Assembly (NCBI RefSeq): GCF_006494365.1
Contig: NZ_VHIP01000006.1
Coordinates: forward strand, 1-64,000
Source of the DNA: Aestuariibacter sp. GS-14
GTDB lineage: Bacteria > Pseudomonadota > Gammaproteobacteria > Enterobacterales > Alteromonadaceae
Length of the DNA: 64,000 nucleotides
Direction of reading: 5' to 3'
Positions 49,384 through 57,808 of the stretch are shown piece after piece. Position 1 is the first letter of the stretch. Every line of letters begins with the position of its first letter. The notes below the pieces were generated by a model. It ran no database searches. It was not told the origin of the DNA and saw nothing but the letters and a program-made list of their open reading frames with translations. Position numbers and translations under genes: made by a program.

Positions 49384-50568
49384 ATGAAACGTGAAATGCA
49401 AAACTTACCACCTGTTGATTCCTCACGCCGCAAATGGCTAAAAACTGTCGGAATTGGTGCGGGTGCCGCTGCGTTGTCAGCGTGTGTGGATTCGAGTGTG
49501 AAAGAACTAAGTGCAGCGGGAATGAAAACCGATCACTTCCCGTCGGCAACACCAAATTTAAACGATGGATTAATCCGTCTTTCTTCAAATGAAAACGCGT
49601 TTGGTCCTTCTGCCAAAGCGGTAAAAGCCATGCAGGGCGAACTGTTTAACCTCTGTCGTTATGCAGATGCCACTGTGGATGTGCTGGTGAAAAAAATTGC
49701 CGCCCAGGAAGGCGTATCGGAAGATCAGATTGTAGTAACCAACGGCTCATCACCTATCCTGTTTGGCTACGCCGATTGGATCACTAAAAACGGCAATAAG
49801 CTGGTTACGTCTGTAGCGACCTACGAAGGCATTCCCCGTGGCGCCGAGTTTATGGGTGCCGACGTCACTTACGTGCCGCTCGACGCTAACATGGACTTCG
49901 ATTTAGATGCCATTGAAGCTGCGGTAACCGATGACACCACTGCGGTGTATATTTGTAACCCTAACAACCCAACCGGTCGCGCGCTTGACCCAGCAAAACT
50001 CACTGCGTTTGCCAAGCGGGTTTCGCAAAAAGCCCAGGTGTTTATTGACGAAGCCTACATCGAAATGTCGGATGCCTATCCATCAAACGTTCAGTCTAAA
50101 CTGGCGGCCGACGGTTACAACGTGGTTATTTGTCGTACCTTCTCGAAAATTCACGCCATGGCAGGCCAGCGCCTGGGTTACGCCATAATGCCAGCCGAAC
50201 AGGCGAAGCAGTTGGGCCGTGCGCTACGCATGGGTGGTGTAAATTATCTTGGTCTGGTTGCCGGCATGGCCAGCATGGAAGATTTGGAAAACCTCAATAC
50301 AATGCGCAATTACGTGAGTAAAGAGCGCGCTAAGTTAACCGCGGCAGCAGAAGCGTTGGGCCGTCCGTATGCTAAAAACCCACAGGGCAATTTTATTTAT
50401 ATGGACACCGGCATGCCGCATGAAGAATTCGCAACCAAAATGCGGGCATTAGGCATTAAAGTAGTAGGCCGCACCTGGCCGGGCTACGACACCTGGTCAC
50501 GTATCAGTGTGGGAACACCTGAAGAAACCGATGCTTGTGTGAACGCGTTGAAAGCTGTTTACGCTTAA
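49384..50568 (+). CDS. Tat-exported lipoprotein aminotransferase, HisC-like
   Basis: The 394-residue protein is a fold-type I PLP aminotransferase resembling histidinol-phosphate aminotransferase: LSSNENAFGPS, ICNPNNPTGR, FIDEAYIEM, and the PLP lysine at about residue 255 in CRTFSKIHAMAGQRLGYA. Unlike cytoplasmic HisC it has an N-terminal extension with a twin-arginine motif SSRRKWLK (residues 13-20), a hydrophobic stretch and a lipobox LSAC (Cys34). It should therefore be folded with its cofactor, exported by Tat, and attached to a membrane on the periplasmic side. No his genes are near. The substrate is unknown, perhaps an aromatic or other periplasmic amino acid. Confidence 0.88.
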   Translation: MKREMQNLPPVDSSRRKWLKTVGIGAGAAALSACVDSSVKELSAAGMKTDHFPSATPNLNDGLIRLSSNENAFGPSAKAVKAMQGELFNLCRYADATVDVLVKKIAAQEGVSEDQIVVTNGSSPILFGYADWITKNGNKLVTSVATYEGIPRGAEFMGADVTYVPLDANMDFDLDAIEAAVTDDTTAVYICNPNNPTGRALDPAKLTAFAKRVSQKAQVFIDEAYIEMSDAYPSNVQSKLAADGYNVVICRTFSKIHAMAGQRLGYAIMPAEQAKQLGRALRMGGVNYLGLVAGMASMEDLENLNTMRNYVSKERAKLTAAAEALGRPYAKNPQGNFIYMDTGMPHEEFATKMRALGIKVVGRTWPGYDTWSRISVGTPEETDACVNALKAVYA

Positions 50569-50585
50569 TCAATTTAAGTAACCAT

Positions 50586-50620
50586 GCCCCGCACCTGTTG
50601 GCGGGGCTTGATTGCTTTTT
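50586..50620 (+). terminator. Intrinsic terminator of the aminotransferase gene
   Basis: GCCCCGC/GCGGGGC arms (50586-50592, 50601-50607) with an 8-base loop, then TTGATTGCTTTTT. Confidence 0.8.
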
Positions 50621-50714
50621 AAGATTAACGCTATCGATTAGTCCCGTTTTCTCTAATTAATATTTTCACTCATACTCCTTACATCACATTAAATGGCGTT
50701 AAGGAGACATCTCT

Positions 50715-50891
50715 ATGAAACCAGCATTCTGGGTACTAGCCGGTTTATTTATCGCGGCCTTTGCGATCACGTTTTCACTCACATTGAGCACACCACTAAG
50801 TTTATCCATGGCAGGCGCTTTGTCATTATTTCAGTTGGGGATGTACTGGGTGTTGGCGGATCTGCAATTCAGCAGTCGTGCTGTGCAGTAG
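50715..50891 (+). CDS. Small two-helix membrane protein, 58 residues
   Basis: A short open frame encodes 58 residues, with a good AAGGAG ribosome-binding site 9 bases before the ATG. The product is almost entirely hydrophobic: a first helix at about 4-27 (WVLAGLFIAAFAITFSLTL) and a second at about 32-50 (MAGALSLFQLGMYWVLA), ending in a short polar tail. I do not recognise a family. It lies between the terminator of the aminotransferase gene and the convergent YiaA-like gene. Coding use looks ordinary for this genome. Confidence 0.65.
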   Translation: MKPAFWVLAGLFIAAFAITFSLTLSTPLSLSMAGALSLFQLGMYWVLADLQFSSRAVQ

Positions 50892-50948
50892 AACGGCTGA
50901 CACTATTGCTCAGCCGTTCAGATTGTATGGAATGGCAACCCGGATAAA

Positions 50949-51338
50949 TTATTCAGGCTGTATTTCGGCACTGTCGCGAACGTTTTTCTGCACTGCAATA
51001 GCGGCGAACAAGCTCAGCGTATAGGCCATGCCAAAAAAGCCCTTTTCGCTTAATACCAATTCGGCATTCACCAAACCAATCACCAGTAATGCAATGCCGG
51101 CAGCGGTAGCGGCCACGCAAGCCACCATATAAGGCTTGGTAACCATAATACCCGCCAGCTTATCGCGTATACTTTTTTGCAGAGACACTACGCCAAACAG
51201 GCCTAGCAGTAAAACGGCAAAGTAATACCCTTTTTCGTTTAACATCATAGTGGCGTTGTAAAGTCCCAGCAGGTAAGCCACCGAACCGGTTGCCAGGGCG
51301 ATGGCAGAGGCAATGCTAAATGCTTTGGTTGGTTTCAT
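50949..51338 (-). CDS. YiaA/YiaB-type inner-membrane protein
   Basis: The 129-residue protein has four hydrophobic helices arranged as two similar halves, each carrying the motif E(K)G(Y/F)(Y/F): LNEKGYYFAVLLLGLFGVVSLQK and LSEKGFFGMAYTLSLFAAIAVQK. This is the YiaAB two-helix domain twice over. The E. coli members have no known activity. AAGGATAT lies before the ATG. It follows the DUF2145 gene by 9 bases on the same strand, so the two are probably co-transcribed. Confidence 0.85.
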   Translation of the reverse strand: MKPTKAFSIASAIALATGSVAYLLGLYNATMMLNEKGYYFAVLLLGLFGVVSLQKSIRDKLAGIMVTKPYMVACVAATAAGIALLVIGLVNAELVLSEKGFFGMAYTLSLFAAIAVQKNVRDSAEIQPE

Positions 51339-51347
51339 AATATATCC

Positions 51348-52151
51348 TTATAACACAGTGATAGAGCCGTCTGACTGCATGATCACAGCCTGCTCAGATA
51401 ATCCGTACTTGCTCATGTAGCGCTGTAAACTGCCGAATGTGGCCGTAGCGACTTTCCCTTTGTGATCGTTTAGCGTAACGCCATCAGAAAACATGCCACC
51501 GATCGCCAGTTTAAATCGGCTCATGTTGACAGGCTGTGGGGTAAAGTAGGCACTGTTATTCTCTTTGATCCGATCAATGTCTTCTGTTTGATAGATCGCC
51601 GCCTGTAACACATCCAGCGTATATTCGGTACAATTCTGACGATAGCGATTGTGCGGATTGGCAACAACAGAATAGTTGGGATTATGCAATGCCAGATGCT
51701 TGCCCGACGCTATCAACGCTACCAATTTCTGTTGAATAGCAGGTGAAGGAATGATAATCCCGGCTTTCATGGCTTTTGCTGCCCAGAAGAAATCTACCGG
51801 GTAATCAACAATAATATCGCTGTGACCCGGATCCTTTGCGCGCTGGTAAAGATTGTGGATTGCATAACCTTGCACCACTTCGCCGTTATCCAGTTCAATG
51901 TTGGAATACACCGCAACGGCTACGTGCGTAAAGGTAATGCCCTCTGGTAAATCTTTTTCGGGGCGTCCCTGACGCGCAATAATGAAGGCATACGCTTGCT
52001 GCTCAGCCGCATATTGTTCAACCTGCTTTGCAAACGCAACAATGTCTTCGGCTGGAAACTGAGCTTCGCCGGTAGCCTGACTACCGGCAAAAGTGGGTTG
52101 ACTCACCAGCAGTGTCAGGCTGGTAATGAGTATTGCAATATAACGCATCAT
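51348..52151 (-). CDS. Secreted DUF2145 family protein
   Basis: The 267-residue protein has a signal peptide (to about residue 22, SQPTFAGSQ). The body fits DUF2145: TFTHVAVAVYSN, GYAIHNLYQ, DYPVDFFWAAKAMKAGIIIPS, LALHNPNYSVVANP and the QNCTEYTLDVLQAAI segment with a Cys. The His and Cys placements suggest a papain-like amidase fold, but this is only an impression. The function is unknown. It is 21 bases after the small secreted protein gene and 9 before the YiaA-like gene. Confidence 0.72.
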   Translation of the reverse strand: MMRYIAILITSLTLLVSQPTFAGSQATGEAQFPAEDIVAFAKQVEQYAAEQQAYAFIIARQGRPEKDLPEGITFTHVAVAVYSNIELDNGEVVQGYAIHNLYQRAKDPGHSDIIVDYPVDFFWAAKAMKAGIIIPSPAIQQKLVALIASGKHLALHNPNYSVVANPHNRYRQNCTEYTLDVLQAAIYQTEDIDRIKENNSAYFTPQPVNMSRFKLAIGGMFSDGVTLNDHKGKVATATFGSLQRYMSKYGLSEQAVIMQSDGSITVL

Positions 52152-52172
52152 TCGCTCCCGCTACTGTAAGAA

Positions 52173-52517
52173 TTAATGGTTTACAACCGTTTGTTCAACC
52201 ACCACTTCCGATGGAGGTGGGTCGCGGGTAATTACCTTCGTGGTAATAACCAGGGGCTTTTTCTCACTGCTTTGATGGCTCTGGTGAACCGAATCAGCCA
52301 TGCTGTCTGCAGCACTGGCTACGGTAACCACCGCAGCGGCAGTGACAATAACCGGCACGGCCACAACAGCACTGGCTACACTGGCACCAACCGACACACC
52401 TTCAACACTCGCTAACACACTGTGTTTACTGGCCTGTGCACTGTGATCTACTGAGTCATCGGCAAAAACTGGATTGGCTAACATCACCATAACGACACTT
52501 GCTACTAACTTTTTCAT
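52173..52517 (-). CDS. Small secreted Ala/Val-rich protein
   Basis: The 114-residue protein has a clear signal peptide (to about residue 19, LANPVFADD). The mature part holds a hydrophobic Ala-Val run of about 30 residues (from SVASAVVAVPVIV), then a polar His/Ser stretch (SVHQSHQSSEKK) and a C-terminal tail VITRDPPPSEVVVEQTVV. I do not recognise a family. It is the first gene of a likely three-gene operon with DUF2145 and the YiaA-like gene, divergent from an HTH regulator 125 bases away, which is a plausible controller. Confidence 0.75.
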   Translation of the reverse strand: MKKLVASVVMVMLANPVFADDSVDHSAQASKHSVLASVEGVSVGASVASAVVAVPVIVTAAAVVTVASAADSMADSVHQSHQSSEKKPLVITTKVITRDPPPSEVVVEQTVVNH

Positions 52518-52641
52518 AATGAATTTCCTTGTTTACAGGTTTGCTTGAATGCCTAATCAAATTAGTCTCAAGTACAAATATTGTAAACTCATAGAAAAAA
52601 TGTAGTATCTTTTACCACCAAAGGTATCAAATATTAATACT

Positions 52642-53373
52642 ATGAGCCAAATTAAGCAGCTTACTGCCACTTTAAAACAACTGCTCAGAGAGCATGAGCT
52701 AACCTATCGGGATATCGCATCCGCTCTTCAGCTTAGCGAGGCCAGCATTAAGCGCTGTTTTTCACAACAGAGCTTTTCGTTAGAGCGACTTGAGCAGATT
52801 ACGGAGCTAATGGGGATCACGTTAAGCGACGTGTTTATGCTGATGGCTCAGCAGCAGCAAAAAGTATCACAGCTTTCTGCATCACAGGAACAACAACTGC
52901 TGGAAAACCCCAAGCTACTGCTTGCGGCGGTATGTGTGAGGGATGGCTGGCAATTTGATGAAATAACAACTCACTACAATATCAGCGAACACGAGGCCAT
53001 TCAGTTATTCGCTAAGTTGGACCGCCTGAAACTCATTGAATTACACCCAGGCAATCGTTATCGGTTGCTCATTGCGCAGGATTTCCGGTGGATCCCTGGC
53101 GGCCCGCTTGAGCGATTTATGGAACAGGAGGTGATGGTGAAGTTCATGGCCCCCAAAAAAAACGAACCCTGGACTTTTCGCTTTTACCTGCGGGGACGTT
53201 ACTCCCAATCATCCATTGAAATATTGCAGCGTCGGTTAAATCAGATCACCCGCGAAGCCGCCGAACTAAACGAAGAGGATTCAAGACTGCCCATCGCCCA
53301 GCGGACGCACATGGGGTTATTAATGGCCATGCGCCCCTGGGAGCCGTCGTTGTTTGAGGCAATGCGGCGTTAA
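52642..53373 (+). CDS. HTH-type transcriptional regulator
   Basis: The 243-residue protein has an N-terminal XRE/Cro-like helix-turn-helix (about 10-65, LTYRDIASALQLSEASIKRCFSQQSFSLERLEQI). The following 170 residues contain a second helical domain (LLLAAVCVRDGWQFDEITTHYNISEHEAIQLFAKLDRLKLIEL) that looks like a winged-helix remnant, and a C-terminal part without recognised motifs. It is divergent from the secreted/DUF2145/YiaA group and may regulate it. Its stop overlaps the convergent Cache gene by 4 bases. Confidence 0.85.
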   Translation: MSQIKQLTATLKQLLREHELTYRDIASALQLSEASIKRCFSQQSFSLERLEQITELMGITLSDVFMLMAQQQQKVSQLSASQEQQLLENPKLLLAAVCVRDGWQFDEITTHYNISEHEAIQLFAKLDRLKLIELHPGNRYRLLIAQDFRWIPGGPLERFMEQEVMVKFMAPKKNEPWTFRFYLRGRYSQSSIEILQRRLNQITREAAELNEEDSRLPIAQRTHMGLLMAMRPWEPSLFEAMRR

Positions 53374-55364
53374 TCACCGGCATTCACCTCGGCAACAATT
53401 GCGATCACGTCGTTTTTATAATCATCAGACACTTTGTACTCTCTGTATCCCTTGGATACGGCGTAACCCAACGTATACTCTTTACCCGCTAGCTCAAACA
53501 AGCCAGCTCCCTGGGCGCCATTAGGCTGGCCGGTTACTGACGCTGGCAGTGCAAGCGCGTCACCCACTTTCCACGGCGCGCCTTTACTTACGCCTATTAC
53601 TTTGCCGCTTCGTTCTACATACGCAGCAATCCGCTTGCCTTTACTACCAGTAACCACGTCATTCAACATGTCTCTGAACTGAGGTGCACTGTCAAATATC
53701 AGGCCAATCCCCCCTAACAGCGTGCCCTGGTGCTGAATCGCCGCATTGTACACATAGGTATGCTGGCCATGGTAGTAAGTGCCGGGTACAAATTGCGACA
53801 CGCAGTACTGCTGCGGGGTATGGATGTTTTTTACCCCCTGCCAGTTCGATGTCACATCGGCAGTCTGGCCAATTTGCTTGTTAAAATCAGTATTTGAAGC
53901 AGCAACCATTCGCCCTTGTTCATCGTATAAATAGACACCTGTGTAAACCGTGTAAAGGCCGTTGATGTATTTCAGAATGGCGGTGAGCGTTTGTTGGGAT
54001 GGCTCAGAGTGCAACGCGATCGGCAGTAATTCAATGAATTTTGTGGTGAGTGCCCACCATCTGCAGTCGTTTGCCCGCTCGTAGAGATTGCGATCCATGA
54101 TGTCGATAGCCAGTGCTGCGTCAAATCGCAAATCGTTGAAGTGTGTACTCAGTGCTGTACTCATCAATTGTTCAACAGAATCGCTGAATATTGATTGCAT
54201 TTGCCGACCAATATTACGGATTTCTTCCAAAATAGGGATGAACTCGTCGGCATCACTTCGCGCGGCGGCGATTCGTCCATTCAGCACAACCAAGTTCAGA
54301 TCATCTGTGACGATTTTTGACCGCCGCTGAATGCCTTTTAACGCGGGTGAAAAGCCTTTCCATCGCTCTCCTGCTTTTTCAGTGGCGGGCAGCACATCGC
54401 GCTTTTCGTTCACAGGCACTAACGGCAGGAGGACACATCCTTGCCAACCTAGCCCCATGTATCCCTGATACCCGCGGGTTTTCGCCCGGGTAACCAGATA
54501 GCGGTGATGATTAAGCGTGAGCATTTGGGTTTCATCGTTCAAGGTAAGCAACGTATCTTTACTTAATCGTTCGGGTTGGCTTGAAATCAATACCCTCCCC
54601 GCGTTATCGAGCAGCGCAAATACCGACTCGCTGCTACTTCCCAAATCGTTAAACAACACCACCATTTCATCTTCGAGTTTAAAGCTTAAACACAGTAAGC
54701 CCAGTATGCCACCGCCGTCTCGTTCTGCCGCTCTCACCGGAGCGAGAAAAAGCGAGGACAACGACTTGTTCGGGCGTAAACAAGAGTAACGGCAAATTTC
54801 GTAATAATCTTGCTTACCCTGAAACACTTCAGCAATCACCGGGTCATCGGTATTCTTTACCGGGTGCAGCATATCCAATTGGGCCTTAACTTGCCCCTTT
54901 GTATCAATAAGCAGTATGTCATCATACACACTGTATTTGGCTGCATAGGCCTGAAGCCGCGCGTGCATGTCCTGCTGCTCGGTATCGCTGTAAGAAGATT
55001 TGGAAAGGAAGGCAATTAAGTCGGCGTCGGTCGCCAGAAATCCTACATCGGCAGTACGTTCGAACAGGTTTCGATTTGGAATATCCACAATGACCTGCGC
55101 AATTGCCTTATTTCTTCGATGCTGCTGTTCAAGTTGTTCGGCGAGCAGGTTTTCAATCAGCGTAGCCTGTAATTCTGCAAACTCCGCTTTGGTCTCCAGC
55201 ATGTTCATCAACAAACTTTGCGGCACGTTCAAACTGTTGATTTTACCGATCAGGGCGACCTTATCCCACCAGGTGTTCAAACTGCCAAGGTTAATCTTAT
55301 GCCGATTAACCGATTGAAACAGGCCAATTAAATTATTTTTGTTCTGTCGTAATAGCGCTTCCAC
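53370..55364 (-). CDS. Large soluble tandem-Cache sensory protein
   Basis: The 664-residue protein has no signal peptide or membrane helix. It has two similar halves. Each holds a DIxxRNL(F/Y)ER segment (about residues 95 and 421) followed by a Cache-like sensor fold, as in KYSVYDDILLIDTKGQV and LYTVYTGVYLYDEQGRM. Between the halves (about 354-378) lies DLNLVVLNGRIAAARSDAD, which resembles the signalling tip of chemoreceptors ([16 protein letters not shown]). Such proteins are usually membrane receptors, so a soluble form is unusual. The partner is unknown; a CheW or kinase contact is possible. GTG start with AAGGA upstream. Confidence 0.78.
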   Translation of the reverse strand: MEALLRQNKNNLIGLFQSVNRHKINLGSLNTWWDKVALIGKINSLNVPQSLLMNMLETKAEFAELQATLIENLLAEQLEQQHRRNKAIAQVIVDIPNRNLFERTADVGFLATDADLIAFLSKSSYSDTEQQDMHARLQAYAAKYSVYDDILLIDTKGQVKAQLDMLHPVKNTDDPVIAEVFQGKQDYYEICRYSCLRPNKSLSSLFLAPVRAAERDGGGILGLLCLSFKLEDEMVVLFNDLGSSSESVFALLDNAGRVLISSQPERLSKDTLLTLNDETQMLTLNHHRYLVTRAKTRGYQGYMGLGWQGCVLLPLVPVNEKRDVLPATEKAGERWKGFSPALKGIQRRSKIVTDDLNLVVLNGRIAAARSDADEFIPILEEIRNIGRQMQSIFSDSVEQLMSTALSTHFNDLRFDAALAIDIMDRNLYERANDCRWWALTTKFIELLPIALHSEPSQQTLTAILKYINGLYTVYTGVYLYDEQGRMVAASNTDFNKQIGQTADVTSNWQGVKNIHTPQQYCVSQFVPGTYYHGQHTYVYNAAIQHQGTLLGGIGLIFDSAPQFRDMLNDVVTGSKGKRIAAYVERSGKVIGVSKGAPWKVGDALALPASVTGQPNGAQGAGLFELAGKEYTLGYAVSKGYREYKVSDDYKNDVIAIVAEVNAGD

Positions 55365-55612
55365 AACTCTTCCTTCAACTTTAGTATAAGATGTTGTTTT
55401 TTATTTATTTTTATTATTCTTTTATATCAAATACCGAAGGGTAAAATTGTATAAATTATGTGAAATAAGATATTGATTAATTATTAAAATTAAACTTAAC
55501 CAGCATTTATGGAATAAAAAACAAGCAATCAATTGTTTTGATCATGACAGAATAAACCTGCTGCGGTAATCTAAACACCGGCGTGCCGCGTGGCGCATTT
55601 GGGAGATGTCAG

Positions 55613-56971
55613 GTGGCAGAAGCTATCGAATCAAAATACGCACAGAGTCAGTTACGTGACATTAATCAGGCTTTGTCAGAAGGCCGGTTTGTCTCTGTGC
55701 GCAAAAGTCTCCACGAAATGCCGCCCTGCGATGTTGCCCATATTCTGGAATCCAGTCCAACTAAAACCCGTGATGATCTGTGGGAACTGATCGACAGTGA
55801 TTTTCACGGCGACGTAATAGAAGAATTATCGGAAGATGTGCGCAACGGTATCATCGCCAAAATGATGCCAGCCAGGGTTGTAGACGCCCTTGAAGACATG
55901 GATACCGACGATTTGGCAGAAACGCTGTCGAGTCTGCCAGATGAGGTGTTACAGGACATTCTTCAATCGATGGATGCGCAGGACAGGCATCGTGCCGAGC
56001 AGGCGTTGTCTTACGGCGAAGAAACCGCCGGTTTTATAATGAATACCGACACCATCACACTCAGACCCGACGTGTCAGTAGATGTGGTGCTGCGCTACCT
56101 GCGCCTGAAAGGCGAATTACCAGAAAATACCGATACCTTTTACGTGGTAAACCGCACCGATAATTTGGTGGGAATTGTTCCGGTATCCCGTTTGCTTACT
56201 GCCGATCCGGAAGCTAAAGTATCGGAAGTGATGGATGAGGAGCCAGAAGCCATTCTGGTCAATATGCCCGACGATGAAGTGGCTGGCATGTTCGAACGCT
56301 ATAACTGGCTATCAGCCCCCGTCGTTGACGACAAACACCGCTTGGTAGGTCGAATCACCATTGATGACGTAGTAGACATTATTCGTGAAGATGCTGAACA
56401 CTCGATGATGAGTATGGCGGGTTTAGACGACGAAGAAGATACCTTTGCACCCGTTATGCAAAGTACCAAGCGGCGTTCGGTGTGGCTGGGTGTTAACTTG
56501 CTTACCGCACTGGCGGCAGCGGCAGTGAGTGACTTATTTGAAGCAACGTTGAGCCAACTGGCAGTGCTGGCGATTCTGAATACCATTGTACCGAGCATGG
56601 GCGGTGTAGCCGGGAACCAAACGCTTACGCTGGTTATCCGAGGTATGGCGCTGGGCCATGTTAACCCGTCGAACTCCCGCTGGTTAATTTACAAGGAACT
56701 TGCCATAGGCGGCTTAAATGGCGTGATATGGGCGGTACTAATAGCCTCGGTTATCGCGCTGTGGAAACAAGATCTCACGCTGGGGCTGATCATTGCCTTT
56801 GCAATGCTGATGAACATGATTGCTGCAGCGCTATCGGGCGCCACACTGCCAATCATTATGAAGAAATTGAGAATTGACCCAGCGCTGGCAGGCAGTGTTA
56901 TTCTTACCACTATTACCGATGTTGTGGGTATTTTTGCTTTTTTAGGCAGCGCTACACTGTTCTTAGTTTAA
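55613..56971 (+). CDS. mgtE: Magnesium transporter MgtE
   Basis: The 452-residue protein has the MgtE N-domain (about 20-125), two CBS domains (about 130-250) and five membrane helices (about 280-450). The pore signature PSMGGVAGNQTLTLVIRGMALG is present at about 337-358. It imports Mg2+ and closes when cytosolic Mg2+ is high, through the acidic N- and CBS-domains. The GTG at 55613 has GGGAG 7 bases before it; a start at 55583 is less likely. No M-box type magnesium riboswitch was recognised in the 248-base gap upstream. Confidence 0.93.
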   Translation: MAEAIESKYAQSQLRDINQALSEGRFVSVRKSLHEMPPCDVAHILESSPTKTRDDLWELIDSDFHGDVIEELSEDVRNGIIAKMMPARVVDALEDMDTDDLAETLSSLPDEVLQDILQSMDAQDRHRAEQALSYGEETAGFIMNTDTITLRPDVSVDVVLRYLRLKGELPENTDTFYVVNRTDNLVGIVPVSRLLTADPEAKVSEVMDEEPEAILVNMPDDEVAGMFERYNWLSAPVVDDKHRLVGRITIDDVVDIIREDAEHSMMSMAGLDDEEDTFAPVMQSTKRRSVWLGVNLLTALAAAAVSDLFEATLSQLAVLAILNTIVPSMGGVAGNQTLTLVIRGMALGHVNPSNSRWLIYKELAIGGLNGVIWAVLIASVIALWKQDLTLGLIIAFAMLMNMIAAALSGATLPIIMKKLRIDPALAGSVILTTITDVVGIFAFLGSATLFLV

Positions 56972-57690
56972 GCACTGTAGGGCAGTGCTAATGCTGTGGG
57001 CATTACACTAGATGAGTTGAATTTATAACCCACGCCCCATACCGTCTCCACCAGTTTGCTTTCCAATGGGGCTTTCTCAAGCTTACTGCGCAGGCGATTA
57101 ATGTGACTATTAACCGTGTGTTCGTAGCCACTGTAATGATATCCCCATACCGACGACAGTAATTGCCCCCTCGTAAACACCTGATCCGGATGACTGGCCA
57201 AAAAATACAATAAATCAAATTCCGTGGCGGTGAGCGACAGCTTATAACCATTAACCGTGGCGTGATGGTAATTGTGATCGATGCGAAAACACCCGATCTG
57301 CACAGGTTGATCCTTCATCTTCAACGACGAACCCGGTGTTCTGCGTAACTGCACCCGCACGCGGGCCTGTAATTCAGCGGGATTGCAGGGATAATCCAAA
57401 TAATCCTGCGCCCCTAGTTCAAGCGACAAAATCCGCTCAGCATCACAGCCTTGTTGCGCAACCACGATGACCGCCGAATTCACCGCCTTGCGCACCAGCG
57501 CTCTGAAATCATCCAGACAATTAATCAGTGGCTGGCTTAATGCCAGCACAATTACAGGCACGTATTCATGAGTACATTTATGCAGCGCCGTTACCATATT
57601 GGTTGCCGTTGCACACTGTTCATTCACGCGTTGCAAGCAACGATGTAAATCTGAACAATGAGCAGTACCTTGATTTACTATTAAAATCAT
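56968..57690 (-). CDS. OmpR-type regulator with degenerate receiver
   Basis: The 240-residue protein has a receiver-like domain (about 1-115) and an OmpR-type winged helix (about 130-225, SLTATEFDLLYFLASHPDQVFTRGQLL and VNSHINRLRSKLEK). The receiver lacks key residues: the phosphoacceptor position in VIVLALSQP is Ala50, the acidic pair near the start is missing, and the conserved Lys is Tyr in DYLDYPC. It should thus not be controlled by normal phosphorylation. The ATG at 57690 is used; GTG 57729 would be longer. It lies 118 bases downstream of two spondin-domain genes on the same strand. Its stop overlaps mgtE by 4 bases. Confidence 0.87.
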   Translation of the reverse strand: MILIVNQGTAHCSDLHRCLQRVNEQCATATNMVTALHKCTHEYVPVIVLALSQPLINCLDDFRALVRKAVNSAVIVVAQQGCDAERILSLELGAQDYLDYPCNPAELQARVRVQLRRTPGSSLKMKDQPVQIGCFRIDHNYHHATVNGYKLSLTATEFDLLYFLASHPDQVFTRGQLLSSVWGYHYSGYEHTVNSHINRLRSKLEKAPLESKLVETVWGVGYKFNSSSVMPTALALPYSA

Positions 57691-57808
57691 TCCGTTTCCC
57701 CGGTCTGTCGAATTGCCTGACTGGTTCACTATGAAGCCAGGCTCGCTGCTTTATACTATGGGCTAAAACAGCGTAACTCTTATCCAACAGACCGGAAAAG
57801 CTAACGAA

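Noticed and set aside
55365-55612. Magnesium (M-box) riboswitch ahead of mgtE
   Set aside because: The leader is AT-rich with no M-box motifs; only a short GC segment next to the ribosome-binding site.
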